Shown one piece after another: positions 45,701 through 56,885 of a stretch of DNA of 64,000 nt. Position numbers and translations under genes: made by a program. Where the stretch lies: contig JAQWTL010000007.1 of NCBI GenBank assembly GCA_029242715.1, positions 248,001 to 312,000 of the forward strand, written 5' to 3'. The DNA comes from Phycisphaerales bacterium (GTDB taxonomy: Bacteria > Planctomycetota > Phycisphaerae > Phycisphaerales > SM1A02). Position 1 is the first letter of the stretch. Each line of letters begins with the position of its first letter. Under the pieces are notes generated by a model. The model was not told the DNA's origin, made no database searches, and saw only the letters and a list, made by a program, of their open reading frames with translations.

Positions 45701-45871
45701 GCCACGGGAGCAGGCGCCGTCAGTCGCCAATCACTCGGCACCGTCGTCTTTGGCGGCATCGTCATCGCCACGGTAATGACGCTGCTGATGGTCCCGGTGT
45801 TCTATGTCGTCATCGAGCGAATGAGACATCACTTCGGATTCGGCAAGCCAAGGGGCTTGTCTGAAAACTGA
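42722..45871 (+). CDS. RND multidrug efflux pump, inner membrane (AcrB/MexF, HAE1)
   Basis: 1049 residues, the normal length. The N-terminus is MLEFFIRRPIFSMVISL. TM4 has the proton-relay aspartates in LAIGLVVDDAIVVVENV near residue 400, and TM10 the lysine in LIGLAAKNSILIVEFAKQ. The central porter and docking domains are present. Uncleaved trimer, driven by the proton gradient; exports drugs, detergents or lipids. No regulator gene is adjacent. Its stop is 2 bases from the convergent oligopeptidase gene stop, with no terminator visible. Confidence 0.92.
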   Translation: MLEFFIRRPIFSMVISLVITFAGLVCIGILPISYFPDITPPTITVATNFPGADATTVSSVVTRPMEQEINGVKGMIYMSSSSTNNGDSSITVTFDVGYDQDIAAVDVQNRVERAKPRLPEEVQRAGVIVDKQSTSLTLVVTLLSPNGTFKSGYLSNYADIHVTDTLTRVPGVGKVLNFGLQKYAIRIWLDPDRMAAMDIGIQEIKKAVSGQNKQAIAGKVAGPPTIGNPAFTLQVTAMGRLEQVEQFEEIIVRASGDGRVVRLKDVARVELGAQTYASDSRQSGKPAAQIGIYQLPEANALTVSKNIATQMEELKERFPDDIDYKITFNNTDFVNASIDDLIKTIIEAIILVVLVIYIFLQSFKTTLIPLLAIPISLFGAFAIMMGFGFSINTLTLLGLVLAIGLVVDDAIVVVENVEREIHTGPKDRTIMASTIVAMKQVVGPVVATTLVLLAVFIPAALMPGITGRLYNQFALTIAFSVIISSIVSLTLTPALAALMMKRPEESKKESLREKIFKPFNRFVDWITEGYGKMVLWGSRAWLLFVVVFGGVIVGIVLLLFVTPTAFVPEEDQGYFLINVQLPSASTIERTQKVEDQILQLLEKEDDITDVVMISGFNFLTGVNQTNSAFLIAILTNWADRPAPEQHVEAMVERLTPQLLSLPDALVMAFNPPAIQGLGAVGGFQMELQNLNSVSMEEMETALKRFIGASMQVPYIQRLSTTFRANVPQIYLDIDRTKAELYGVDVGTLLDTLQFYMGSFYINDFNKFGKVYQVVAQADSQFRMQPDEILQLHVQNREGNMIPLSAFVKIEPINGIDNLPHYNIYDSISLNGTPGAGYSSGTAIIAMEKIADKVLPAGIGTSWTGMTYQQIKAGNLAPLVFALALIAVFLFLAAQYESWMLPVLILLAVPPAVLGALVFLLMRAMPLDVYGQIGLVMLIGLAAKNSILIVEFAKQKREAGGEIIESAVEAARLRLRPILMTAVSFAAGVIPLVVATGAGAVSRQSLGTVVFGGIVIATVMTLLMVPVFYVVIERMRHHFGFGKPRGLSEN

Positions 45872-45873
45872 CC

Positions 45874-47955
45874 CTACTGCGGGGCAAGTCCAAGTTGATC
45901 CAGGATGAAGGCGTACTCGAAGGCTACTTCTTCAAGCTGTCCGTATCGTCCACTTGATCCGCCGTGGCCAGCGCCCATGTTCGTTCGAAGAATGAGCAGG
46001 TTGTCATCCGTCTTGTGATCTCTCAGCATCGCGGTCCACTTGGCTGGTTCCCAGTAGTGGACTCGCGAGTCGTTGAGCCCCGCAGTCACAAGAATGGTGG
46101 GGTACTCCATCACTCGAACATTGTCATAGGGCGAGTACGCAAGCATTCGATGGAAGGCAGCGGGATTCGCAGGATTCCCCCATTCCTCATACTCGCCGAT
46201 GGTCAGAGGAATAGTTGGATCTGACATCGTGTTGATGACATCAACGAATGGAACATCAGCATGAGCGATCGTGAAGAGGTCCGGTCGCATGTTCAGAACG
46301 GCTCCAATGAGGAGTCCTCCTGCAGAACCTCCCTGGACCGCAATCCGGTCAGATGCCCCCCAGCCCTGATCGCGAAGATATTCGACAACGGCGATGAAAT
46401 CCGTGAAGGTGTTTTCCTTCAAAGCCATCTTGCCCGTGTCATACCACGGCCGTCCCATCTCGCCTCCTCCGCGGATGTGTGCAATGGCAAACACGACGCC
46501 GCGATCAAGCAGTGACAATCGATTGGAAGAGAACCAGGGGTTCATGGAAGAACCGTAGGATCCATAGCCATATACCCAGAGTGGATGTGTGCCATCCGGT
46601 TTCAGTCCACGACGATGTACGAGCGTGATCGGAATCTTCACGCCATCTGCAGCCGTCGCTTCAAGCCGGCTCACCTCATAATTGTTTCCATCGAAACCCC
46701 CGAGGATTTCGCGTTGTTTCCGGAGGGTCGCCTCACGAGTATTCATGTCATAGTCATAAACCGAAGGAGGCGTGACTGGTGACTGATAGCCATAACGAAG
46801 CGTACTCGTATCAAACTGCTCGTTGGTGCCCAGGCCTACAAGAGACACTTTCTCGGGAACCGGAACGAGATGAGAGGTGCCGTCCTTGAGATTGACGATC
46901 TGAATGGCTGTATACCCATCTCTTCTCTGAGAGATGGCCATGTGGTTCTGAAAAACATCGATTCCGGTGATGTAGGTGTCAGGGTCGTATTCAATGAACT
47001 CCGTCCAGTTTGATGGTTCAGGCGATTGAATGGGCGCCGTCATGATCCGGAAGTTCGTAGCGTTCTCATTGGTCAAGATGTAGTAACGGTCGCCATGACG
47101 GTCTACGTCATATTCAATTCCATGGCGTCTGGGCGCAATCATTCGTGGAGACTGGGCGGGATCCCGGGAGTCAATGACATGCAACTCGCTTGTGAGCTGG
47201 GATCCTGACGTGATGAATATCGATTCTCCGCTGCGACTTCGATCAACACTGACATTGAACATGCCATCGGGGTCGTGATAGATCTGCACGTCCTGCTCAG
47301 CTGGTGATCCAGTGACATGACGATAGATACGATCAGATCGCTTCGCCTCATCATGTCGTGCATAGAAGATGGTCGAGTTGTCGTCTGCCCAGGCAAGTGA
47401 AAACGGGTCGGCATTTTGAACCGATGAGTCAATGATTTCACCGGTATTGAGATCCTTGATCAACAGATCGTTTTCCTCATACCCGGTCGAGTCTGCCAGC
47501 CATGCCAGATAATTACCATCCGGGCTGGTTTCCCAGAGCGTCACGTCATAGAACTCGTGACCTTCCGCCGCCTGGTTGATGTCAAGAATGATCTGCTCGG
47601 CTTCATCTGGACCGCGCCTGCGACAGATGATGTCGTAGGGCTTGCCTTCCTCGGTCCGTGTGTAATAGGTCCAGCCGTCATTTCCCTGCCAGGGTACGGA
47701 TGTGTCATCTTCCTTGATCCTGCCAAGCATTTCGTCATACAACGACTTGCGAAAGGCCTCCAGATGCTCGGTATTTTGCTTGGTGTATTCATTTTCAGCA
47801 TCGAGATACTCGATGACCTCGGGCTTTTCCTTGCCCCGCAACCAGTTGTAAGGGTCCACCATTCGAACCCCATGAGGATGGGTAACAACGGGTTTGGATG
47901 TCGCATCAGGTGGTGTGGTCATGGTGAATACGAGCAAAGCCTCAAGGAACATCAT
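45874..47955 (-). CDS. ptrB: Oligopeptidase B (S9A prolyl oligopeptidase family)
   Basis: 693 residues from the ATG at 47955 with GGAG 9 bases upstream; E. coli PtrB has 686. A beta-propeller (residues ~70-400) precedes the hydrolase domain. The catalytic Ser is in AVQGGSAGGLLIGAVL near residue 528; the Asp lies in VTAGLNDSRVHYWEPAKW and the His in MGAGHGGSSGR near residue 665. VYGYGSYG and HIRGGGEMG are the usual oxyanion-side marks. It cuts after Arg or Lys in short peptides. The open frame extends leftward to 48555 but that part overlaps exonuclease III and is not coding. Confidence 0.9.
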   Translation of the reverse strand: MMFLEALLVFTMTTPPDATSKPVVTHPHGVRMVDPYNWLRGKEKPEVIEYLDAENEYTKQNTEHLEAFRKSLYDEMLGRIKEDDTSVPWQGNDGWTYYTRTEEGKPYDIICRRRGPDEAEQIILDINQAAEGHEFYDVTLWETSPDGNYLAWLADSTGYEENDLLIKDLNTGEIIDSSVQNADPFSLAWADDNSTIFYARHDEAKRSDRIYRHVTGSPAEQDVQIYHDPDGMFNVSVDRSRSGESIFITSGSQLTSELHVIDSRDPAQSPRMIAPRRHGIEYDVDRHGDRYYILTNENATNFRIMTAPIQSPEPSNWTEFIEYDPDTYITGIDVFQNHMAISQRRDGYTAIQIVNLKDGTSHLVPVPEKVSLVGLGTNEQFDTSTLRYGYQSPVTPPSVYDYDMNTREATLRKQREILGGFDGNNYEVSRLEATAADGVKIPITLVHRRGLKPDGTHPLWVYGYGSYGSSMNPWFSSNRLSLLDRGVVFAIAHIRGGGEMGRPWYDTGKMALKENTFTDFIAVVEYLRDQGWGASDRIAVQGGSAGGLLIGAVLNMRPDLFTIAHADVPFVDVINTMSDPTIPLTIGEYEEWGNPANPAAFHRMLAYSPYDNVRVMEYPTILVTAGLNDSRVHYWEPAKWTAMLRDHKTDDNLLILRTNMGAGHGGSSGRYGQLEEVAFEYAFILDQLGLAPQ

Positions 47956-48033
47956 GAACTGGATCTCCAATGAAGCTGGACATGCTAGCCTCCCCTGCTG
48001 AATTCGATCAGAAGATGGCTTGGAACCCTGCTC

Positions 48034-48810
48034 ATGACCACACGAGTGCTTACATGGAACGTCAACGGTATGCGAGCGGCGATCCGCAAGGGTCTTGAGA
48101 CATGGCTGCATGAACTCAAGCCAGACATCATGCTCCTGCAGGAAATCCGGGTACGACCGGATCAACTGACTCCCGAATGGGCATCGCCTGCTGGCTGGCA
48201 TGTCCACTGGCACCCCGCTCAGCGTGCGGGTTATGCCGGAACGGCGATCTGGTCGAAGCAGCCCATCGAACGTGTCGATATTGGAATCGATGGCGGTGAT
48301 GATCCTGAAGGCCGTCTCCTGCTGGCTCGTATCGGCCCCGTTGATGTTGCAAGCATCTACCTGCCTTCCGGCTCCTCCAGTGATGACGCACAGGTACGAA
48401 AAAACAAATGGATGAAGCAATTCGCCCCGTATGCAAGCAAGCTCATGCGTCGACGACGATGCGTGATCCTCGGTGGGGATCTCAATATCGCTCGCACGGA
48501 AAACGACATCTTCCATTGGCGAAGCAATCAGAAGACATCCGGCTTTCTTCCTCACGAACGTGAATGGATGGATGGTGTCGTGACTTCTGGTGCCAGAGAT
48601 CTTCTTCGGGATTCCGTTGGCGATGTCGATGGCCCCTACACATGGTGGTCAAATCGGGGACAGGCGCGCCAACTGGATCGGGGTTGGCGAATCGACTACC
48701 TCCTGGGTAATGGCCCCGCAGCAAAGCATGTCGAGCGGATCTTTGTTCACAGAGAAGCCGGCCTGGCCATTTCTGATCATGCTCCGGTCATTGCCGATCT
48801 GGACCTGTAG
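48034..48810 (+). CDS. xthA: Exodeoxyribonuclease III, AP endonuclease
   Basis: 258 residues. The fold starts [18 protein letters not shown], with the metal glutamate in LLQEIRV near residue 36. LGGDLNIAR gives the Asp/Asn pair near residue 150, and the final [10 protein letters not shown] gives the catalytic His. It belongs to the EEP family; it removes 3' blocks and cuts at abasic sites in base excision repair. It is divergent from ptrB with a 78-base gap and lies upstream of gpmA by 52 bases. Confidence 0.91.
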   Translation: MTTRVLTWNVNGMRAAIRKGLETWLHELKPDIMLLQEIRVRPDQLTPEWASPAGWHVHWHPAQRAGYAGTAIWSKQPIERVDIGIDGGDDPEGRLLLARIGPVDVASIYLPSGSSSDDAQVRKNKWMKQFAPYASKLMRRRRCVILGGDLNIARTENDIFHWRSNQKTSGFLPHEREWMDGVVTSGARDLLRDSVGDVDGPYTWWSNRGQARQLDRGWRIDYLLGNGPAAKHVERIFVHREAGLAISDHAPVIADLDL

Positions 48811-48862
48811 TGGCTGGTCGGGTCGGGCTGCTAGGATAGGACCGGCCCATCGGAGTTCAGCC

Positions 48863-49609
48863 ATGCCACGTCTTGTTCTCATACGCCACGGTCAAAGCCA
48901 GTGGAATCTTGAAAATCGATTCACTGGATGGGTTGATCAGGATCTCTCAGCTGCAGGTGAAGCCGAAGCGAAGGCTGCCGGAATCCTGCTGAAGGAAGAA
49001 GGCTTCATCTTTGATGCGGCCTACACAAGCCTTCTGAAAAGAGCGATCCGGACACTCTGGTTCATTCAGCATGGCATGGATCTCTGCTGGATCCCGATCA
49101 CGAAAGCCTGGCAACTCAACGAACGTCACTATGGCGCACTGCAGGGTCTGGACAAGGCTGAAACCGCTGCGAAGCATGGCGAAGAACAGGTGCATACCTG
49201 GCGGCGCTCCTATGACACCCCTCCACCATTGATGGATCCAACTGATCCTGGCGCCCCGGGAAACGACCCTCGTTACGCCCACATCCCTGCAGACAAGTTG
49301 CCATTGGGTGAGTGTCTGAAAAACACCGTAGCCCGTGTCATCCCATATTGGCTTGATGTCATCAAGCCACAGGTCGCTGAGGGGAAGCGTTTGATCATCG
49401 CCGCTCATGGCAATTCACTGCGTGCACTTGTGAAACATCTCGATGGGATCTGTGATGAGGAGATCGTCTCACTCAATATTCCCACGGGTGTTCCGATGGT
49501 CTATGACTTTGACAGCTCCATGAATGCTACGGGACGCCAATATCTTGGAGACGCCGATGCCATTGCGGCGGCAGCTCAAGCCGTTGCAAATCAGGGCAAG
49601 GTCCGTTGA
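48863..49609 (+). CDS. gpmA: 2,3-bisphosphoglycerate-dependent phosphoglycerate mutase
   Basis: 248 residues (E. coli 250). The phospho-histidine is in [20 protein letters not shown], then the Glu in [15 protein letters not shown], and the second His in [16 protein letters not shown] near residue 180. GGAG lies 7 bases before the ATG. It interconverts 2- and 3-phosphoglycerate in glycolysis. The gene ends in a strong hairpin at 49634-49668. Confidence 0.93.
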   Translation: MPRLVLIRHGQSQWNLENRFTGWVDQDLSAAGEAEAKAAGILLKEEGFIFDAAYTSLLKRAIRTLWFIQHGMDLCWIPITKAWQLNERHYGALQGLDKAETAAKHGEEQVHTWRRSYDTPPPLMDPTDPGAPGNDPRYAHIPADKLPLGECLKNTVARVIPYWLDVIKPQVAEGKRLIIAAHGNSLRALVKHLDGICDEEIVSLNIPTGVPMVYDFDSSMNATGRQYLGDADAIAAAAQAVANQGKVR

Positions 49610-49633
49610 CCCCTCCTTCATTTCTGTAACAAG

Positions 49634-49668
49634 AACAAGGCCCGACGCTGTTAACGACGGGCCTTGTT
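49634..49668. terminator. Bidirectional terminator between gpmA and glnN
   Basis: An 11-base perfect stem (AACAAGGCCCG / CGGGCCTTGTT) with a 13-base loop lies between two convergent stops. T-rich bases follow on both sides. Confidence 0.8.
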
Positions 49669-49693
49669 GATGTGTCATGAAATGAACTGTTGA

Positions 49694-51910
<2,217 letters not shown>

Positions 51911-51916
51911 GCGGAG

Positions 51917-51922
51917 AGTTTA
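51917..51922 (-). promoter_or_regulatory. -10 element of glnN, leaderless
   Basis: The minus-strand TAAACT is followed by CTCCGC and the ATG at 51910. It is one of the cleanest cases of the 6-base spacing. Confidence 0.55.
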
Positions 51923-51986
51923 CCCCGACTGGGGTCGTCTCGATCCGGCGGTGAACTCATAGTGGATGGCTGAAAGGGGCCGGTGT

Positions 51987-52883
51987 TCAGGTAGCTGAAC
52001 GCTCAGCAGATCGCTCTTTGAGGTCCTCCCCCGGCACCATCGTGTAAGGATGCTCGCCGAGGTTGCCTGAAGCCACCCGCTTGACCCAATTCTCGCCCAG
52101 GGAGGTAATCGCTGCACCCAGATCGGCCAATGGCTTGGCGAAGGCCGGTTGCCAATCGGTAAGCCCCGCGAGGTCCTGGGTCACGACTACCTGGCCATGG
52201 CAGGCAGGACCGGCCCCGCAACCGATCACGGGAATCGACGTCCGCTGGACGATGGCCTCGGTGACCTGGGCAGGCACTGCCTCGACCAGAAGCATGGTGG
52301 CCCCGGCTTCCTCCAGGCGTCGAGCCTCCTCGACCAGGCGACTCCCCTCAGCACTTGTCCGGCCCGCTGCTCGGTATCCACCATCGTGCTTGACCTGTTG
52401 AGGCCTGGACCCGATATGCGCCACGACAGGGATACCCGCTCTGTTCAGTTGGGAAACAAGGCCAGTGAATGTGCCGTCAACCTCCAGCTTCACGCAGTCC
52501 GCTCGCCCTTCAACAAGAAATCGGCCGGCGTTTCGGATCGCCTCAGCTTCATCAGCCTGATAGGACAGGAAGGGCATGTCGGCCATGACCATGCAGTTGG
52601 GGGCACCTCGTTTGACTGCCGCGGTCAACTGGATCAAGAAATCCAGTGGTGCGTGGATCGTCCCGGGCAGACCAAGAATCATCTCGGCAGCCGTATCCCC
52701 GACCAGGAGTACCGGTACGCCCGCTCGTTGCAGCCATCGAGCCGTCGTGGCGTCGTAGCAGGTCAAAGCGGCGAAGGGGCTGCCCTCGTCCACCATCCGC
52801 CTCAGTGACCGAAGCGTAAATGGCTTTGTAAGGCCACCTGATGCGGCAGGATCATTCCCTGGATGGTTTGAATTCTTGGCCAT
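51987..52883 (-). CDS. panB: 3-methyl-2-oxobutanoate hydroxymethyltransferase
   Basis: 298 residues from the ATG at 52883 (a TTG at 52886 is just upstream). A TIM barrel with the metal Asp in LVGDTAAEMILGLPGTIHAPLD, VMADMPFLSYQ, and the Lys/Glu in DCVKLEVDGTF. HIGSRPQQVKHDGGYRAAGRT and VIGCGAGPACHGQVVV complete the active site. It adds a hydroxymethyl group to alpha-ketoisovalerate from methylene-THF in pantothenate (CoA) synthesis. TATACT lies 10 bases before the ATG. Confidence 0.93.
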   Translation of the reverse strand: MAKNSNHPGNDPAASGGLTKPFTLRSLRRMVDEGSPFAALTCYDATTARWLQRAGVPVLLVGDTAAEMILGLPGTIHAPLDFLIQLTAAVKRGAPNCMVMADMPFLSYQADEAEAIRNAGRFLVEGRADCVKLEVDGTFTGLVSQLNRAGIPVVAHIGSRPQQVKHDGGYRAAGRTSAEGSRLVEEARRLEEAGATMLLVEAVPAQVTEAIVQRTSIPVIGCGAGPACHGQVVVTQDLAGLTDWQPAFAKPLADLGAAITSLGENWVKRVASGNLGEHPYTMVPGEDLKERSAERSAT

Positions 52884-52893
52884 CAACCAGGCC

Positions 52894-52899
52894 AGTATA
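52894..52899 (-). promoter_or_regulatory. -10 element of panB
   Basis: The minus-strand TATACT is followed after 10 bases by the ATG at 52883. It implies a leader of only a few bases. Confidence 0.45.
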
Positions 52900-53044
52900 G
52901 GACTCCCATGCCCCCAAAGGTGCCCTTTCCAGCAGGCTTCCTTCCTTCTGAGGGGCTCACTTGCCTCCTGATCACCAGAATCACTTGCCAGAACGGCTTT
53001 TCGACCGAATCATGGAAGAGAGGCCTATTGGCCTGGAGGTCTGC

Positions 53045-54565
53045 ATGTCATCAAGTCCACCCCGAAATGATCCCCCTCAGAAATCCTCTATGGCTGCATT
53101 TGCCCCGGCACTGCTGGTCTGTGCCACTGCACTGCTCCTGCTCTGGGTAACACCGGACATGGTTCGGAGCTTCTCACACTCGACCACGGTGCACCAGGTT
53201 CGAGAGGCCTCGCTCAGGCTCAACACTCCAAGTGCCCCGCCTACCTCCGGCTCATTCCTGGATCATCTGAACCAGGCATCACGTGATGTCGCCTCCTTCG
53301 TTCGACCTTCGGTTGTCCATATCACTTCCGCACAGGACATCGGACCACATCGTGGGATGGGGATCTCAACCGGTAGTGGCTGGATCTGGGATGCCGATGG
53401 ACACATCCTGACCAACTCTCACGTGGTGTCACAAGCTGATCAGATTGATGTTCAGTTGCATGATGGAACCGTCCTGCAAGCTCGAATCGTCGGGCTTGAT
53501 GAACTCACGGATATTGCAGTGATCCGAATCCAGGGAGAACGACTGGTTCCTGCCACACGTGCTGATGCACGCGAAGAGCTGCACCAGGGCTCGCTTGTCT
53601 TTGCCTTCGGATCGCCGATGGATTTCCGTTTTTCCATGTCCCAGGGAATCATCTCAGGACTTGGTCGATCCGTTGGGCTTCTCTGGAGCCGCGGGATGCT
53701 CGGCTTTGAAAACTTCATTCAGGTGGATGCCGCGATCAATCCCGGAAATTCCGGTGGGCCCCTCACGAATCACCGAGGTGAAGTCATCGGGATGAACACC
53801 GCGATTGCGGTTGCTGATCTTGATGAAGACAGTGAATTCAGCGGCATCGGCCTGGCAATCCCCATGGACATGATCGAATCCGTCGCCACTCAGTTGATAC
53901 AGGGTGGTGTTGTCAGGAAGGGATTCCTTGGAGTAAACGTCGTTGACCAGAATTCGTATGTCTACGACTGGTTGCGTCGCATGGGACTGCAACGCAACAG
54001 TGGTGGCATACTTGTCTCACGTGTCCAGCAGAATGGCGTTCTTGCAGAAGCTGGCTTGAATCCCCGAGATGTCATAACGCACTATGACGATCAGGTGATC
54101 ACGTCCCCGGAGGCCTTCTGGAAAGCTGTTGAGGACGACCAGGACAATGAATCGAACCTGTCTGTCTGGCGACCTGATCCCGGACAGGACAACGAACCGG
54201 AGAATGCCTTCATCACCATTTCATGTGAAGGCCTCCAGAAAGACAGTCGTTCCAGGACAGGCCTGTTGACGTTCACCGAAAAGTTGGCCGGCTATTACCG
54301 CGCCGTCGGCTTCGATCAGAAGGGAATTCTGATTGCCAGTACAACCCCAGGCAAGCCCGCTTACAAGGGCGGATTGAAAGCTGGAGACATCATCACTCGG
54401 ATCAATGGACGTCGCATGGAGTCACTGCAACAGCTGCGATCCACCATTTCTTCCCTGCTGCCTGATTCGGTCGTCGAGATCGATTTCTGGAGGCCTGATG
54501 GAACGGTGGAAGCTGGAAGCCAACAACAGCTCAGCATCGTGTTGGATGAACGACCTCCCATGTAG
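53045..54565 (+). CDS. HtrA/DegP-type serine protease with PDZ domains
   Basis: 506 residues from the ATG at 53045, which has GGAGG 5 bases upstream; in-frame ATGs at 52961 and 53012 lack this. One hydrophobic segment (residues ~16-35, FAPALLVCATALLLLWV) anchors it in the membrane. The triad is His in HILTNSHVVS, Asp in ELTDIAVIRI and Ser in NPGNSGGPLTN near residue 235. Two PDZ domains follow (GILVSRVQQNGVLAEAGLN; ASTTPGKPAYKGGLKAGDI), separated by an acidic insert with DDQDNE. It is probably periplasmic quality-control protease. Confidence 0.88.
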   Translation: MSSSPPRNDPPQKSSMAAFAPALLVCATALLLLWVTPDMVRSFSHSTTVHQVREASLRLNTPSAPPTSGSFLDHLNQASRDVASFVRPSVVHITSAQDIGPHRGMGISTGSGWIWDADGHILTNSHVVSQADQIDVQLHDGTVLQARIVGLDELTDIAVIRIQGERLVPATRADAREELHQGSLVFAFGSPMDFRFSMSQGIISGLGRSVGLLWSRGMLGFENFIQVDAAINPGNSGGPLTNHRGEVIGMNTAIAVADLDEDSEFSGIGLAIPMDMIESVATQLIQGGVVRKGFLGVNVVDQNSYVYDWLRRMGLQRNSGGILVSRVQQNGVLAEAGLNPRDVITHYDDQVITSPEAFWKAVEDDQDNESNLSVWRPDPGQDNEPENAFITISCEGLQKDSRSRTGLLTFTEKLAGYYRAVGFDQKGILIASTTPGKPAYKGGLKAGDIITRINGRRMESLQQLRSTISSLLPDSVVEIDFWRPDGTVEAGSQQQLSIVLDERPPM

Positions 54566-54650
54566 AGGAAACATCCTGGAATTCGGTGCATATCCCGTGC
54601 AGACCACCGTCCTGCCCGCGGCGTGGTAGCGTGGCAACCACAATTCCCAC

Positions 54651-55469
54651 ATGAACACCACGGCACCCAATACGGACAACCTCAACATCCTTGAAGTTCA
54701 GGGCGCGAAGGTCGTGTTTCCCGGATCTGGACGACAACGGGACGTGGTGGCCGTCGAGGATGTCAGCCTGAGGATTCAGCGCGGTCGTACCCTTGGCATC
54801 GTCGGGGCATCGGGATGCGGCAAGACGAGCCTGGCTCGTGCCATCATGCACTTGATCCCACTCACGGCGGGACACATCCGAATCCTTGGCAAGGAACCCG
54901 CGACGATGGGCCGTGAGAGCCGCCGGCAAATGCGCCGTCACTTCCAGATGGTGTTTCAGGATCCCGGTGGCTCCCTGGATTCCAGGATGCGTGTCGTGGA
55001 TCTGGTTGCCGAACCACTGAAGGTCCATGGCATGGCTCGCGGAGAGGAACTCCGGTCCAGGGCGACAGCATGTCTGGACTCTGTTGGAATTTCTGCCGAC
55101 ATGGCGAATCGATATCCCCACCAGTTCTCCGGTGGACAGCGACAGCGAATCGCGATTGCCCGGGCAATCGTCACGGAACCTGAATTGCTGGTCTGCGACG
55201 AGCCGACCTCCGCCCTGGACGTCTCGGTACAGGCTCATGTGCTCGAACTCCTCCGTGAGATCCGATCAAGGCGGCCCATCGGGATGCTGTTCGTCACCCA
55301 CGACATGGGGGTCGTCCGCCAGATCTGTGATGAAGTTGTCGTGATGGACGGTGGCCAAATCGTGGAAGAGGGGCTTGTTGAGCAGATCCTTCAGTCGCCA
55401 AGCCATCCGGTGACACAACAGTTGCTGGAAGTTGCCATGGCTCATCACGCGATCGGCATCGATGGGTAG
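54651..55469 (+). CDS. OppF/DppF-like ABC transporter ATPase (orphan)
   Basis: 272 residues. Walker A is [15 protein letters not shown]; the Q-loop [14 protein letters not shown], signature [14 protein letters not shown], Walker [18 protein letters not shown] and H-loop FVTHDMG are all intact. The C-terminal [12 protein letters not shown] is the mark of peptide/nickel transporter ATPases. No permease, binding protein or second ATPase gene is adjacent, so its partners must lie elsewhere, or it has another use. A CACAAT hexamer is 6 bases before the ATG. Confidence 0.82.
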   Translation: MNTTAPNTDNLNILEVQGAKVVFPGSGRQRDVVAVEDVSLRIQRGRTLGIVGASGCGKTSLARAIMHLIPLTAGHIRILGKEPATMGRESRRQMRRHFQMVFQDPGGSLDSRMRVVDLVAEPLKVHGMARGEELRSRATACLDSVGISADMANRYPHQFSGGQRQRIAIARAIVTEPELLVCDEPTSALDVSVQAHVLELLREIRSRRPIGMLFVTHDMGVVRQICDEVVVMDGGQIVEEGLVEQILQSPSHPVTQQLLEVAMAHHAIGIDG

Positions 55470-55472
55470 GAT
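55467..55472 (+). promoter_or_regulatory. Possible -10 element of thyA
   Basis: TAGGAT overlaps the stop codon of the ABC ATPase gene and lies 9 bases before the thyA ATG. Co-transcription with the ATPase gene is equally possible. Confidence 0.25.
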
Positions 55473-55481
55473 GGACAGACG

Positions 55482-56276
55482 ATGCAGCCATACCTCGACC
55501 TGCTGAAACACGTTCGAACCACCGGACAACCCCGAGATGACCGGACCGGCACCGGGACCCTCAGCTGTTTTGGCCAGTCGATGCGTTTCGACCTGGCCGA
55601 AGGATTCCCGTTGGTCACGACCAAGAAGGTTCACCTGAAGTCGATCATCGGGGAGCTTCTGTGGTTTCTGAAGGGTGACACGAACGTCCGATGGCTCAAT
55701 GACAATGGCATCAGCATCTGGGACGAATGGGCTGATGAGGATGGCAACCTCGGCCCCGTCTACGGACACCAGTGGCGATCATGGGCGGCAGGGGATGGCC
55801 GAACGATTGACCAGATCACCAATGTGATCGACGGCATCAGGAATGACCCCCAGTCACGTCGCTTGATTGTCAATGCATGGAACGTCGGCGAATTGAACAA
55901 GATGGCGCTGCCCCCCTGTCACATACTGTTCCAGTTCTATGTCTGTGACGGCAAACTGTCATGCCAGCTCTATCAGCGAAGCGCCGATCTCTTCCTGGGT
56001 GTTCCATTCAACATCGCCTCATACTCACTGTTGACCATGATGATTGCACAGTGCACGGGACTTGAACCAGGCGACTTCATTCACGTCATCGGTGATACGC
56101 ACATCTATACGAATCATCTTGAACAGGTTGATACCCAGTTGACACGTGAGCCTCGCTCGCTGCCGAGCATGGAACTCAACAAGCAGGTGACCTCGGTATT
56201 CGACTTCACGATGGATGATTTCACGTTGGCGGGCTACGACCCGCATCCACGGCTTTCCGCTCCGGTCGCTGTCTAG
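55482..56276 (+). CDS. thyA: Thymidylate synthase
   Basis: 264 residues, exactly the E. coli length. The Cys nucleophile is in [13 protein letters not shown] near residue 146, and [19 protein letters not shown] with the phosphate Arg follows. [16 protein letters not shown] and [18 protein letters not shown] are family stretches. It methylates dUMP to dTMP and turns methylene-THF into DHF, which the next gene (folA, 12 bases downstream) recycles. This is the classical two-gene dTMP operon. Confidence 0.96.
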   Translation: MQPYLDLLKHVRTTGQPRDDRTGTGTLSCFGQSMRFDLAEGFPLVTTKKVHLKSIIGELLWFLKGDTNVRWLNDNGISIWDEWADEDGNLGPVYGHQWRSWAAGDGRTIDQITNVIDGIRNDPQSRRLIVNAWNVGELNKMALPPCHILFQFYVCDGKLSCQLYQRSADLFLGVPFNIASYSLLTMMIAQCTGLEPGDFIHVIGDTHIYTNHLEQVDTQLTREPRSLPSMELNKQVTSVFDFTMDDFTLAGYDPHPRLSAPVAV

Positions 56277-56288
56277 CGGGTCGAATTC

Positions 56289-56774
56289 ATGCGAATAACG
56301 CTCATCGTCGCCGCAGCAGAGAACAATGCCATTGGTCGTGATGGCGATCTTCCCTGGCGACTGCGAGCTGACATGCTTCATTTTCGCGACTCAACGACCG
56401 GGCATCCAGTCATCATGGGACGGCGAACCTGGGATTCACTCCCCAAGCCACTCGTCGATCGAACGAACATCGTGCTGACACGCAACGCCGAGTTCGAGGC
56501 CTCAGGTGGTGTCGTTGCAACCACTGTTGATGATGCCATCAAGGCATGTGGCGATGCCGCTGATTGCTTCGTGATCGGTGGCGGAGAAATCTATCGGCTC
56601 TTTCTGGAACGAGCCGATCGCGTGTTGCTGACTCGAGTACATGCACAGATCGATGGCGATGCCACTTTTCCTGAACTTGATGAAAGCGCCTGGGCGATGA
56701 CTTCAAGTGAGGCGCACTCTGCCGACGACCGTAATGACCACGCCATGACGTTCCAGTGCTGGCAAAGACACTGA
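56289..56774 (+). CDS. folA: Dihydrofolate reductase
   Basis: 161 residues (E. coli 159). It has AAAENNAIGRDGDLPWRLRADMLHFRDST with the folate-site Asp-like residue region, VIMGRRTWDSLPKPL for the NADPH loop, and CFVIGGGEIYRLFL for the glycine pair. It reduces DHF to THF with NADPH. It follows thyA by 12 bases and is the last gene of the unit; no terminator hairpin is visible in the next 40 bases. Confidence 0.95.
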   Translation: MRITLIVAAAENNAIGRDGDLPWRLRADMLHFRDSTTGHPVIMGRRTWDSLPKPLVDRTNIVLTRNAEFEASGGVVATTVDDAIKACGDAADCFVIGGGEIYRLFLERADRVLLTRVHAQIDGDATFPELDESAWAMTSSEAHSADDRNDHAMTFQCWQRH

Positions 56775-56818
56775 GCGTTTTCGAAAATTCAAACTCTTTG
56801 GTCTGACATGCCGGATCG

Positions 56819-56834
56819 AACTCATTGATGAGTT
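56819..56834. promoter_or_regulatory. Palindrome 1 upstream of the 56886 gene, operator-like
   Basis: AACTCAT-TG-ATGAGTT is a perfect 16-base palindrome. Its centre is 29 bases from the next palindrome, close to three helical turns, so a protein could bind both on one face of the DNA. Confidence 0.4.
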
Positions 56835-56846
56835 AGATCATGTACA

Positions 56847-56864
56847 GGTGACATGGATGTCACC
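56847..56864. promoter_or_regulatory. Palindrome 2 upstream of the 56886 gene, operator-like
   Basis: GGTGACAT-GG-ATGTCACC is a perfect 18-base palindrome, 21 bases before the ATG. It overlaps the likely 5' end of the mRNA, where binding would repress. Confidence 0.45.
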
Positions 56865-56885
56865 ATTACATGAAAGGATTTCGTC

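Noticed and set aside
47956-48555. Longer N-terminus for oligopeptidase B
   Set aside because: The frame is open to 48555 but overlaps the exonuclease III gene antisense. The 47955 start has a good ribosome site and gives the normal family length.
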